Assembly: GCA_009829735.1 (NCBI GenBank)
Contig: CM020619.1
Span: 2,052,590 to 2,116,589, forward strand
Origin: Pyropia yezoensis
Lineage: Eukaryota > Rhodophyta > Bangiophyceae > Bangiales > Bangiaceae
DNA: 64,000 nt
Reading direction: 5' to 3'
Under the pieces are notes generated by a model, which saw nothing but the letters and a program-made list of their open reading frames with translations, did no database searches and was not told where the DNA came from. Position 1 is the first letter of the stretch, and each line of letters starts with the position of its first letter. Positions 54,191-64,000 of the stretch are shown here, one piece after another. Position numbers and translations under genes: made by a program.

Positions 54191-56306
54191 CGGGGTGCCA
54201 ACAGCGATGCTGCCGCGGGGCGTGTGCAACAGGGGGAAGGCGTGAGGGGGGTAGCGTGGAGCGGGGCGAGATGGAGGAGGAGGGCGGCGGGGTAGGAGCG
54301 GGGGGGGGGGGGGTGCCTTGGCCAGTGGTAGGGGCAGCCGCACGTCGTCGCGTGCGAGTGCGGGGCCAGAGGGTGTGCGGAGCGACGCAGCTGCCTTGCC
54401 CTATGTGCAGGGGGTGTGGGAGAGAGCTGCGGGAGACCCGGGAGACCACCGTGTAACGGCAGGGGAAGGGGGGGTCTGAGACGCGCCAAGCAGCGTGGCG
54501 CACCACACTCTGATTGGCTGTGAAGGGTGCATAGGGAGCGCGTGCGTAAGGTTGGCAAGTCGGTCGATAAACGCAGTCGGTAAACTTCGTTATCTCGATC
54601 GATAAACAGTAAGATTCGTATCCTCCCAGGTCAGTATCATGAGGTACGATAATGAATTCGGTACATAAAAATATAGAGAGCAAAGACCTCGCTGCGGCCT
54701 GAGCAGTTCGCTGGGGCACATACGTTCCGCAACGCACAGGGGATGCTAGTCTAGCATACCACCCCACACGAAAGGTATTTCTCATGCTATTAGGCGCGTG
54801 ATATTGTTGCTGTGCAGCTACGACAGGTTCTCGGATGGGCCTGAGACTTGGCACACGGCGTCCGTATGACCCTCCCGTGGTGGCAGTATAAAAAACTCGA
54901 GCGAAAGTGATGCCGAGCTCGCTGTACAGGGTCGAATGGCTGGCCGGTAAAGCGCACATACTGGAGCCCTTGCAATCGTACGCCCAAATTTTGAGTTGAA
55001 ATATTTATTTTATGCGGATCAACGATCTGTCAGCACTGAGGGACGCCCTCAGTGCGGCCTGAGCAGGACATATACTCAAAGGTGGCCCCCTTCAATGCAA
55101 TTAAATGCAATCTTGCTCGTATCGGATGACGCAACGGACGGCGCTTCAGCATGCGGGGACGTCCGTTGAGACCCCGTCTGGAGGGCAGCGCCCGAAAGTG
55201 TCTCAGACACAAAGCACAGGCTGGGAGCCGTCCCATTGGTCGGAACCACAAGCGTGCCGAAAGCACATCCCGGAAGCACGTTGTGGGGCACAACAAAATT
55301 ACTCGGACACAAACGAATCAAATATAGTTGCAGACACACTCAGACATGCCTGGAGAGTGGTCGGAAAAGCACTGTGTTTTTCCGCCAACTCTGAAGCACG
55401 CCTTGAGCACCCGACCTCCGACCAAGAGAGCAGATGAGTGGCTCACAGCTTCCAGCGAATATGTCACCAAATATATCCAGCCAACGGACGGCGTGCCCTT
55501 GCATCGGATGTAGCCTACAATGGGTGGTATATTTTTCCTGGCGCCCACCAGGCACGAACACGTGAGTGTGCTTTGTGCCTGGCCGTCGAGACTGCCCCCG
55601 TGCTCGGAGACGAAAACACGGAGTTAACCCTGTGTCTCGGCAGACACGTGCACTTTTCTGGCCGCCGTCAAGACGGGGCCTGAAGGACATACGAGCTGCT
55701 TTTTCATCCGGTCACGGGTTCCAGCCTTTGTGCATGTCTATTGCGCCTCTTTCACAACCTCGCCACGTTGCAAGTCTGATACTCAGAAGCCCGGTAGCGA
55801 CGAACGCACAGAAAACGCGTGAAGAACGCGCCAGTCGATGTCTTGATGTCGCCCTCCTGGACGGAGAACACATGATAATAATAATAATAAAAAAGGCAGT
55901 GCGCCAGCTGTGATGTCCTTGAGCTTCTCTTTCTTTGGGTGTGACGGACAACACTCGCCGATGGGATCTTCATACACTTCTGCTGGCGCAATGACTGGTG
56001 TCGCTCATCGGCCTTATTGCATGAGAGACACCTTTAGCTGGCCCACTGGCCACGCCCGGCACAGTCACTGGCCAGCGGCTGCGACAGGTCCAACAAGGGA
56101 GGCGGCGGTTACATAGGGGAGGCTCTGCCGGATAGCTCCTCATGGAGGCCGGCGTTTCTGCGCTCAGAGAGACTGTGCGCTCCGTGCAGTGCCTCACTTC
56201 CTGCCCGTATGTACCGGGCAGCACCGCCTCCTTCTTTCTGCACAAGATCACGTGCCCTCCTCTCTCCACCGAGGCGCTCAAATAAAACCCATCTGCCCTC
56301 CCCACC
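54082..56306. other. mixed intergenic region, no gene recognised
   Basis: To ~54500 GC-rich; then a moderate-GC stretch with gataaac and tcggt repeats (54555-54620), a TATA-like tataaaa at 54889, and two copies of tgcggcctgagcag (about 54694 and 55053). ataataataataataaaaaa occurs near 55874. Frames are short and without motifs. Confidence 0.4.
55033..55055. repeat. perfect hairpin, 10-bp arms
   Basis: GCACTGAGGG, acg loop, CCCTCAGTGC. Confidence 0.85.
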
Positions 56307-56669
56307 ATGCAGACCACGACGATGTCTATTGGGAAGGCGTTTCGGCGGACTAACGTGCGGTATGTGCTCAGCGATGGTCGGGTTTCCAACTACTGGGTAG
56401 CGTACTGCATGACCTGTGAGACTGCGCGCCACCGGTACGAAGAAGCCGTGGCGGCCTGCGCTGGCGACAGTGAGGCCGTGGTTACGATCGACGTCGTACA
56501 CGCTGAGGAGCCTCTCTCTGGTCGGGCGGATAGAATGCGACTTCACCTACATAAAGAGTTGCAAGTTTACCACATCTTCCATCTCTGGCTGCTGAGCTGG
56601 ATGGAACGCCGTGCGAAAAAAAAGTATTCTAAAGTTTACCGTACCGACATACCGATACGGTATCGGTAA
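56307..56669 (+). CDS. hypothetical 120-aa protein, possible transposon zinc-finger remnant
   Basis: From ATG 56307: MSIGKAFRRTNVRYVLSDGR, then YWVAYCMTCETARHRYEEAV and VTIDVVHAEEPLSGRADRM. The single CxxC with upstream aromatic residues is reminiscent of BED-type fingers at the start of hAT transposases, but there is no HxxxH partner that I can see. The frame ends in a run of accga/tcggt repeats, which may be a transposon end. Function unknown. Confidence 0.3.
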   Translation: MQTTTMSIGKAFRRTNVRYVLSDGRVSNYWVAYCMTCETARHRYEEAVAACAGDSEAVVTIDVVHAEEPLSGRADRMRLHLHKELQVYHIFHLWLLSWMERRAKKKYSKVYRTDIPIRYR

Positions 56670-56730
56670 ATCGGTATACAGTTCGATAATCGGTAACGAA
56701 AAGTCGTACCGATCGGTATATGCCAACCTA
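56646..56730. repeat. cluster of tcggta/taccga inverted repeats
   Basis: TACCGATAC-G-GTATCGGTA (56650-56668) is a 9-bp-arm palindrome, followed by four further tcggta or taccga copies. Possible transposon terminus. Confidence 0.7.
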
Positions 56731-57277
56731 AGCGTGCGTGGGGACGGGCCCTCCCGCCCACGCTCCCCCGGCCCCGCGGGGAAGCACCGTCTTTGGGTTG
56801 GGAGCGGCCCCACCGCGTTGGTCGCCTCCGCGACGAGCAGAGCGTGGCGCGAAAGAGATAGACAGGCAAGCATCTGCAGCCAGACTGGCAGCGGAAAGGC
56901 AGCCATACAGGTACAGTCGTACCATTCATAGCGAGCGTTCAGAGCCACTCACCTGATGCACTGTGTTTCTATTTTTGGTGTTCCTTCCCATCAGTCGTGC
57001 TTTGCGTCTCGGCACGGCGTAGCGAGCGTACGAGCACCACAGGGAGGCGCCTCCCCGCCTCCCATACTTTCCTCCTGCCCCCCCTTTCCCCTCTGCCTCG
57101 TGGCTGTCTTCTCCACTGCCCCCCCCGCCCCTCCCCCGTCCCTCCCTCTCCGCGCCGCCTCCCATGCGCCACACCTCGCCCATCGTCCTCTGCAGCTGGT
57201 GCGTCGGCGTGCAAGCCGCCTCTGCCAGCTTGGCGACCGGCCGCATCGCAGCCGGCGTCCGCGTCGCGTGCCGCCGC

Positions 57278-57309
<32 letters not shown>

Positions 57310-59544
57310 TGCCGCCGCGTCGCCGAACGCCATCCAACAAAGCGTGTGGCCTGGCCAGGCCGCCAGGGAGACCGCGCATCACGGCCGGCTGAGCCTGGGG
57401 CGGCCGCCCCCGGCGTGTCCGCAGCTTGCACGGGCAGGGTCTGTCGCGGCCGTCGCCCGCGCCAGCCGCGGCGGCCGGCACGGCGACCGCCGGGGCTGGC
57501 GCGCGGTGGGGGATGGCCCGCAGCCAACCCCCTGCCGCCTCCCCTCTGCGGCGGCTGCCGTTGAAGCGTCACAAACGTCAATCGGGGGCGGTGGGCGACG
57601 GACGAGGGGCGTCGAGGCGCGTCTGCTCCGCGTCGACAGTGGCCAACGGTTTTTTTTTGAGCCGGGCGGTGCCGGCCCCGCCGCCGCCCGCTCCGCCGCC
57701 AGCCCTGCCGGCGGCGGCGGCGGCGGCCAACCCGCTGGCCGCACCCTATCCCGCCAGCGCCGGAAGTACCCCCCCGTTGGCCGCCCCACGGCCGGCGTCC
57801 GTGCCGGCACCGTCGGGCGTGCCGGCTAGCCGTGGCCTTGGACACTGCCAGGCAGACCCGCCGCGACCACCGGCAGCGGTAGCGTCCGCGGCTGTGTACG
57901 CCACGGTGGTCGCGCCACCGACGTGGCGGCGTTGTGAACCCGGGACACCCCCCCCTGCCCGGCCATCCGCGCCCCCGCGCCACCCGGCCCACACGATGGG
58001 CGTCGACGCGCAGCCATTGTTAGTGGCGCCCCCTCCCCCATCCCACTCTTTGTGCAGCACTGTCTGTCCCGCCTCCTCGTTGCATCCAAGGACAACCCTT
58101 CTTCCTGCGACTTGTATCGTAGATGCCGATGGCTGCCGCGGGTGCGATGGGTTGACATCTTTGAATGGGACGCCTGGCGGGTGTGTGCCGGGGTCTGTGT
58201 GCTGTGGGGGAGGCGGGAAGAGGGTGCGGTGCGAGCACCCACGTCCCGGCAGGGGGCGGATGTTAGGTTTCGGCGGGGCCCCACCAGCATGGGTTCAGCG
58301 ACGGAGTGGTCGACAGTTGTCCTCTGTCACTTCACTACAGGCCATGTAGGGCTGACCTGTGGTTGACGCGGTTGAGCTTCCCAGCGTTTCCTGGCGCTTA
58401 GAAGCTGCCCCACCCCTCTGCCTCTTGCCCCACTCCCGCCTGCGACTGCCCCTCCGCAGGCCGACATTGACGTGGCGCTGGTGCGTACGCGTCGCAACCG
58501 AGTGGCTACTCTGCGCAAGACATGCGTCCGAGACATCACTGTTGAGACAGCGCGCAGGGACACGATCTTGCCCGTCTTAAAGGCTAACACCCCCTCTTTC
58601 CGCCGAACGCGGACTCCCTCGTTCCTCCTCCACTGCTCCCTTTGCTCTCGTCCCCTCGCCCGAACACCTCCCCCTTCGAGTCGCTCCCAACCTCTCCACC
58701 CGCGCGATGCCCACCCCCCATTTGTGATTAGGCGCCAGCAAAAGCTGCGGCCTGGACACCGCCCAGCTTGTGCGTCGGCCCCCTCGGTGCTACACACTTG
58801 CACCGTGCACTGGAGCGACCAAGCCACCCGTTGGGTATCAGCATACGCCGGGTGACCACTCAAACCAAGGAGGTGTCGACTGGTCGGGGCCGATTGGTTC
58901 TCGCTTTGGTTGGACTTTTGTTGCCAAAGCCCGGATCAAACGCACCAAGTGTCACCAAGGCCGGTTGGACTGTCGAAAAGGACATGCAGGCAGGGGATCT
59001 TCAAAAAAGTGCTGTCTGCTCGATGAAAGTGGCACCTCCAGGGCCCCCTTGTAAAAGGCGTTGGAAGGGCCACTTCTGCATTGGTGGACAACCGTTGACC
59101 TCCGCCGGCGTCGGCGCGCATCCGCCGGGGGCTCTCGCCGCCCCAAAATGGGGCGCTCGCCTCCCCAAATGAGAATGCTCGTGGCGCCGTCGATATTTGG
59201 GCCGCGACGGACGGCGCACGGCGGCGCGCAGCCAGGCCGGCTGGCCAGCACACCCGGCCACTGCCGTCTGGAGACGTCCCATGCAGTCGCGTGGTCGTCG
59301 GTCGCCGGCGGGGAGAACCAACCGCCGCCCGCGGCCGACGGGTATAGTGGTGGGCAGCTAACTACCGGCGGCGTCGGTGGCGGCGGCGGTCCGTGGTAGC
59401 TCCCCCTCGGTGCCGCGCCTTTACTGCGTCGTGGATCCCCTTGTCTCGTCCGCGGCCGCCGTCCCCATTGCGCCTCCCCCGCCTCCACCTCCGCCGCCCC
59501 CCCCCGCTGCATGGTCCACGAGCAGTGCGTCGTGGCTGCCCGCC
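56731..59544. other. GC-rich region, no gene assigned
   Basis: Includes an (Ala)n-coding GCC repeat at 57277-57325 and blocks open in all frames. A minus-strand frame from 57333 (RPVAKLAEAACTPTHQLQRTMGEVWRM) has some protein-like text but no further support. Confidence 0.35.
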
Positions 59545-61293
59545 ATGGGTCTCCTCGGCGCCGTGGCGGTTCCGGCTGACCCCTGTGGGGGGCTGCTGCC
59601 TCCGACCGGCCTGGCGGCCGGCCGGCCGCCAACGGCCGCCTCCGTTGCGTCGACGGCGACGGCGGTGGCGGCCGCCGTCGCGTCGGCCGACTGCCAGCAC
59701 AGCAGCGGCCGGTGTTCCCCCGAACCCGAGTTTGAGGCGGTCTCGGAGCCGGGCGCGGCGGGCGATCGGTCGGCCTCTCCCCCACCGCTGCCCTCTCCCC
59801 CCGTGGCTAAGACGGCGGTGCCAGTCTCAGCAGTGGTGGTGGCCCGCTTCCGTGCCGCTCTTGACGCGCTGCCTGTGGCAGTGTGCCGGCCAGCAGCGGC
59901 TCTGACGATGACGCCCGCCCACTTTCTCCGCTCCCGGCTGCTGCCCCGCGTGGATGCTATTAGGGACGACGAAGAGGAAGAGGATGATGGCATGGCGGCG
60001 GCAGATGCGATGACGTTGGCATCGGCGGTGGCGGCCGCTGCTGATGAGAGCGACTCGGAGGAGGAGGGTGCTTTTTATGGAGTCGACCTTGGGGCGGTCG
60101 CGTCCCGCCTGTGGGAATTCCACGCCGCCCTTCCGCGCGTGCGGCCTCACTTTGCAGTCAAGTGCAACCCTGACCCGGTCGTGGTCTCCCTACTTGCTGC
60201 GCTCGGCGCCTCGTTTGACTGCGCGTCTGAACCGGAAATCGCCATGGTAGCCGCCACCCTCGGTGGCGACCCGGCTGCCGTCCGCGACCGGGTCGTCTAC
60301 GCCAACCCATGCAAGGCAGCATCGCACGTGGCGTTTGCACGGTCGGTGGGGGTTGCGCTGACCACCTTTGACAATGCCGACGAGCTGGTCAAGATGGCCG
60401 CCGTCGCCCCCGAAGCGCGGCTACTCCTTCGCATCGCCACGGAGGACGCGGCGGCGCTGTGTCCGTTGAGCTCCAAGTTTGGCGCTGCCCTGGCGGACGT
60501 TCCAGGGTTGCTTCGCTTCGGCGCCCGCCTCGGCCTGTCGATCGTGGGGGTGGCCTTTCATGTGGGGTCTGGCTGCACCTCCTTGGCCAGCTATGCAACC
60601 GCGCTGGATGCGTCGCGGGCGGTGTTTGACACGGCTGCTGCGCTCGGCCTGCCCCCAATGACCGTGCTGGATATTGGAGGGGGGTTCCCGGGCTTTGACG
60701 GCGACTCTTCGATCACGTTTGACGAGATTGTGGCGGTGGTGCGACCGCGGATCGACGAGCTCTTCGCTCCAGAAGTGGACGTGATTGCGGAGCCGGGGCG
60801 TTACCTCGTCACGTCGGCCTACTCGCTCGCTACGCAGGTGTTGTCGCGTCGCTTAGGAAGACCGGCAGACTGGGGCGATGGGTGTGGGCGAGGGGAAGCT
60901 GCCGCGCCGCATGCTGCCGCGACGGTGCAATACCATCTGGGTGACGGCGTGTACGGCTCCTTCAAAGACGCGGTGATCTTAGGCGTGCATTTTCCGCCTC
61001 GCGTCTTGGCCACGGGCACGTCCTTTGCCGGCGCCGGCCGGGCGCGGCAGTCGCTGCACCAAGGAGGAGAGGGTGCGACGCTTGGCGGCGACGACGGGCC
61101 GCTCGTGTTGCCATCAACGCTCTGCGGCCCCACGAACGATCCACTGGACGTTGTGGCCCGAGGCGTGCCCCTGCCCCTCCTGTCTGTCGGCGACTGGCTA
61201 TATTTTGATAATATGGGGGCGTACACCACGAGCCTGTGTACGGGTACTGATGAGACGGCAAGGCCGCCGTTGTACTACTATAGCTCGGTGTGA
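59545..61293 (+). CDS. ornithine decarboxylase-like PLP enzyme, 582 aa
   Basis: First ATG of a single-exon frame. Residues 1-170 are a low-complexity Ala/Ser/acidic extension not found in animal or yeast enzymes. The rest is a fold-III decarboxylase: PLP-lysine K206 in FAVKCNPDP, HVGSGC (His339), DIGGGFPG (376-383), EPGRY (416-420), LGDGVYGSFKD and FDNMGAYT. ODC turns ornithine into putrescine, the entry to polyamines, as a dimer with shared active sites. The motif normally written GPTCD, holding the catalytic Cys (Cys360 of mouse/trypanosome ODC), reads GPTND here (Asn531), with a Cys four residues earlier (LCGPTND) where Trp is usual. Activity or specificity may therefore differ. Related arginine, lysine or diaminopimelate enzymes are possible but less likely. 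Confidence 0.85.
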   Translation: MGLLGAVAVPADPCGGLLPPTGLAAGRPPTAASVASTATAVAAAVASADCQHSSGRCSPEPEFEAVSEPGAAGDRSASPPPLPSPPVAKTAVPVSAVVVARFRAALDALPVAVCRPAAALTMTPAHFLRSRLLPRVDAIRDDEEEEDDGMAAADAMTLASAVAAAADESDSEEEGAFYGVDLGAVASRLWEFHAALPRVRPHFAVKCNPDPVVVSLLAALGASFDCASEPEIAMVAATLGGDPAAVRDRVVYANPCKAASHVAFARSVGVALTTFDNADELVKMAAVAPEARLLLRIATEDAAALCPLSSKFGAALADVPGLLRFGARLGLSIVGVAFHVGSGCTSLASYATALDASRAVFDTAAALGLPPMTVLDIGGGFPGFDGDSSITFDEIVAVVRPRIDELFAPEVDVIAEPGRYLVTSAYSLATQVLSRRLGRPADWGDGCGRGEAAAPHAAATVQYHLGDGVYGSFKDAVILGVHFPPRVLATGTSFAGAGRARQSLHQGGEGATLGGDDGPLVLPSTLCGPTNDPLDVVARGVPLPLLSVGDWLYFDNMGAYTTSLCTGTDETARPPLYYYSSV

Positions 61294-62097
61294 GTGGCGG
61301 CCAGGACAGGGAGATGCTGGCGTGCTTGCCCGTTCTCATCCCTTATTTTTTTGTGTGTGTCGCAACTAGAGCGATATTTCCGACGACCGAGAAGTGTTCC
61401 CTATTTGCAGCGGGTCGAGGAGAAGACCATTGATGTCCTTGTATGTATGGTCGGCACCGCCTCTCTCTGAGCCTCACGGCCCCCTCTCTTGTTCGGCCTC
61501 TGTTCTTCCAGGATCTGACGTGCGAGCACGCACGTGTTCATCCCTCGCGAGAGGTCACAACCCTATCGGCGACCGTACTGCCACTCTAATAATAAAAAAT
61601 GGACAGCGTTTTCGTCGAGCTCGCTCCTCGACTACACTTGTAACTACTGATTCTGGTTGCTCATTCCAGGGCATTCACGGGCCGCACGCGACACAGTCGC
61701 ACATATGTGCGTGCCGCCATTCGCTCCCACCCGTCTCTTTATTGTCACCCACCCGCCTCTTTGTCCCACCCGCCTCTTCATTGCGGGGGCTGTGTGCCCC
61801 AGCTGTCATCCCCAGCTTCCTCCCTTCATCACACCGGCCTGTGGTGACTCCGGCGTCGTTGGGACTGGAACCGGCAGCGGGATTTCTCGCTGCCCCCCCC
61901 GCCTCCCTTCTTTCCGGCGCCGTGCCGTCCCCCCTCCTCCCACGCCGGTGTTGCGTGGTGCCGCTTGCGCTCCCGCTGCACGACTCCCGCTGTGCGTGGC
62001 TATCCTGGCGATACCCCATCCAAGTATCCTCCTCATCTTTCCCGCCTCTTACCCCCCCCCCCCCCCCTTGCCCTGCTTCCCTCCGGGCTCTGCAGCG
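61294..62097. other. ODC 3' flank and upstream region of the next gene
   Basis: aataataaaaaa near 61589 is a candidate poly(A) signal. A (c)ccacccgcctctt-type short repeat occurs at 61720-61780. No gene seen. Confidence 0.4.
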
Positions 62098-62409
62098 ATG
62101 AGCGCCCGCACCCGCATCCGCCTGGGCCTCGTCGCCCACTGGGCCCAGTACCTGGTCCTCCCTGTCGTGGCGACGTCGGCCTATGTGATTATCACACGCG
62201 ACAAGCGGGCGGCGGCCGAGGCCGGTGGCGGCGGCGTCTCTGCCCCCGCAGCCGCTGGTGGGGGCGGTGGTGGTGGCGGTGGCGCGGGCGACCCGGCTCT
62301 TCCCGGAGGACGCGCTGGCGCCTCTGGGGCGGAGGACGCGTTTGTGGGCGACCGGGCGGTGGTGGGTTTGGGGGTGGCCGCCGGTGACAAGCCGCCGTCG
62401 GCGGTCTAG
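62098..62409 (+). CDS. small single-TM protein, 103 aa
   Basis: ATG at 62098, three bases after a c-rich tract ending ctctgcag, which could also be a splice acceptor. MSARTRIRLGLVAHWAQ leads into one hydrophobic segment (YLVLPVVATSAYVIIT), then charged DKRAAAEAG and a Gly/Ala-rich tail ending DKPPSAV. The basic start plus a single helix resembles small mitochondrial or ER membrane proteins, but I recognise no family. The frame upstream of the ATG is open but Pro/Cys-rich and unconvincing. Confidence 0.45.
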   Translation: MSARTRIRLGLVAHWAQYLVLPVVATSAYVIITRDKRAAAEAGGGGVSAPAAAGGGGGGGGGAGDPALPGGRAGASGAEDAFVGDRAVVGLGVAAGDKPPSAV

Positions 62410-62799
62410 GGCGGCCGGCTGTAGGGAAGGGTGGTGGTCTTTGCATGGTGGCGATTGTGGTGGGGCCAGCTATGAAGCGCGATTCTTCTCAGAAGAGGGT
62501 TCCCAACGTGGTGACCGGCGTCGTCGTGCGAGGCGGCGTCACCGAGACCTTTTGCTCGAGCGCGTGTCCCTTGGCTCGGTTCGACTATGGAGACCCGCTA
62601 CCGACCGAAGAGTGTCTACTGTTTACCGAAATCCGCAATGTGCATCGTGTAGAACTGCATCTAGATATACCCTTGCTTTGATAGACTTGGGATACATACC
62701 CTTGGTTAAAGTTTAGTTACATACTGTATACCCTTGAACAGCCCTGGTCTACATCGTATCTACCCACCGACTGCCTTGCGGTGCGCCGCGGCAGGTCCC

Positions 62800-62870
62800 G
62801 GCTCCGACGGAGCGCTCCGACGGAGCCGGGACCTGCCGCCGCCCCGTCAGAGCCGGGACCTGCCGCGGCG
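62800..62870. repeat. inverted and direct copies of a cggagccgggacctgccg motif
   Basis: ggtcccggctccgacggagc (about 62795-62814) faces gctccgacggagccgggacc (62812-62831), a foldback; a third agccgggacctgccg follows at about 62851. Confidence 0.75.
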
Positions 62871-62939
62871 CACCCCCCCCCCCCAACGGGGGCAGTGCCC
62901 GCCGTGGCCTCCGCGGCGGCGGCGCGCGGGCCCGCCGCC

Positions 62940-62943
62940 GCAG

Positions 62944-62996
<53 letters not shown>

Positions 62997-63449
62997 CGGC
63001 CGTTGCCGCGGCGGCGGCGGCAGTGGCCCCTGCCGGCGGCGCCGTCGGCCGGGACGGCGGCGGTGGCGGTGGGGCGGTGCTGCCGCCGTCGCACGCCGGC
63101 GGCAGCGGCGGCAGTGGCAACGGTGGCGGCAGTGGCAGCGGCGGTGGCAGTGGCAGTGGCAACGGCGGCGGCGGCGGCGGCGGCGGCGGCTGTGGTGGCG
63201 ACGGCGGCGGCAGTGGCAGCGGTGGCGGCAGTGGCAGCGGCGGTGGCAGTGGCAGCGGCGGTGGCAGTGGCAGCGGCGGTGGCAGTGGCAGTGGCAACGG
63301 CGGCGGCGGCGGCGGCGGCGGCGGCTGTGGTGGCGGCGGCGGCGGCAGTGGCAGCGGTGGCGGCAGTGGCAGCGGCGGTGGCAGTGGCAGCGGCGGTGGC
63401 AGTGGCAGCGGCGGTGGCAGTGGCAGCGGCGGTGGCAGTGGCAGTGGCA

Positions 63450-63485
<36 letters not shown>

Positions 63486-63515
63486 GTGGCGGCTGCGGCG
63501 GCGGCGGCGGCGGCG
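62940..63515. repeat. GGC/GGT-AGT minisatellite with higher-order units
   Basis: Starts with (GCC)n, then units of ggcagtggcagcggcggt. Larger blocks starting ggcaacggcggcggc repeat at about 63158, 63294 and 63446. One frame would encode Gly-Ser repeats, another Ala-Val, and the complement Pro-Leu; I assign no protein. Confidence 0.85.
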
Positions 63516-64000
63516 GCGCGTTGGGGGCGACGGCGCCGTTGTGGGGAGCGTGTCTCCCCTCGCGGACGGGACGCGCCCTCCTCTGGTTCCCCCGTCGAGC
63601 GGGCCCCCCCTCCCCGGCGGCGGCCGCGGCGGTGGCGGGGGGCGGGCAGCTAAAAAAGTCGGTGGCGGCAGTGGGGGCGGTGGGGCGGCTGCAGCCGCGT
63701 CCTAGCTGCCGTTACCCCTGGCAGAGATGGGGAGGCGTGGTCGGGGCCGCCCTGCGCGTCGCCGCCGACGGCGTGCGCAACGGCTGTCAGCGCCGCGACG
63801 TCGGCGGGGTTGTCTACTTTAGGCGGGGCGGCGGCGGCACCCCCGGGGTCGTGGAGAGCCCCCTCCCCCCCCCCCTCCCCCGGGAAGAGCGCCGGCAGGC
63901 CATAGCCGCCACCGAGGCGCCGACCATCCACCACCACCCTCCCCCGCCCCGTCGGGGCGTCCAGCAGCAGCGCACCCTTCCTCGCCATCATCTGGCTGGT
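63516..64000. other. right edge, unresolved
   Basis: A minus-strand frame (63991-63650) begins MMARKGALLLDAPTGRGRVVVDGRRLGGGYGLPALFPGEGG, protein-like at first and then Pro/His salad; it may be an exon of a gene continuing to the right. A plus-strand frame through YPWQRWGGVVGAALRVAADG is an alternative. I cannot choose. Confidence 0.25.

Noticed and set aside
62749-63450. Pro-Leu repeat protein on the minus strand
   Set aside because: Translation of a minisatellite; the other frames are equally open.
62940-63515. CRISPR-like array
   Set aside because: No constant repeat with unique spacers; simple GGC/AGT minisatellite in a eukaryote.

Overview
The window reads as nuclear DNA of a GC-rich, intron-poor eukaryote. 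Codons are strongly G/C-ending, proteins carry long Ala, Gly and Pro runs, host genes are mostly single-exon, and almost 40 kb is retrotransposons. A Hedgehog-type Hint protein, a probable plastid-targeted membrane protein and this transposon mix fit a bangiophycean red alga (Porphyra/Pyropia-like). That assignment is inference.

Layout: (1) 1-3.5 kb, minus strand: a DIRS-like retroelement (gag, then RT-RNase H) that runs off the left edge. (2) 3.5-17 kb: a small minus-strand ORF, a low-complexity plus-strand gene (9.5-10.7 kb) and a ~990-aa Hint-domain protein (14.1-17.1 kb), with GC-rich low-complexity DNA, tandem repeats and hairpins between them. (3) 17.6-45.2 kb: a 119-bp Tc1/mariner-like MITE, then a MYND zinc-finger host gene split by a nested retrotransposon. 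Element A (Ty3/gypsy chromovirus, 363-bp LTRs, TSD CTGGG) sits in the MYND gene. Element B (another chromovirus, identical 468-bp LTRs, TSD AGGAG) sits in the gag of A. (4) 45.7-53.1 kb: a short hAT element (8-bp TSD TGTCTGAG) split by a Ty1/copia element (TSD ATGCG). (5) 53.3-64 kb: a two-exon minus-strand plastid/membrane protein gene, an ornithine decarboxylase-like gene whose usual catalytic Cys is Asn, a small single-TM protein and a Gly/Ser-type minisatellite.

The most interesting signals are in the two gypsy elements. Both have a G GGA AAC slippery heptamer in gag phase with pol in the -1 frame; in B a long stem-loop follows after 6 nt. Both carry a long antisense ORF between pol and the 3' LTR, and the two antisense proteins look distantly homologous, with no family I recognise. 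They also share a 19-nt primer binding site.

Assembly warning: 25798-29929 is repeated almost perfectly at 30430-34563 on the two sides of an exactly 500-N gap. The copies differ only by four single-base indels that I could find. This looks like an unmerged contig overlap, not biology; collapsed, element B would be about 9.4 kb with intact gag and pol.
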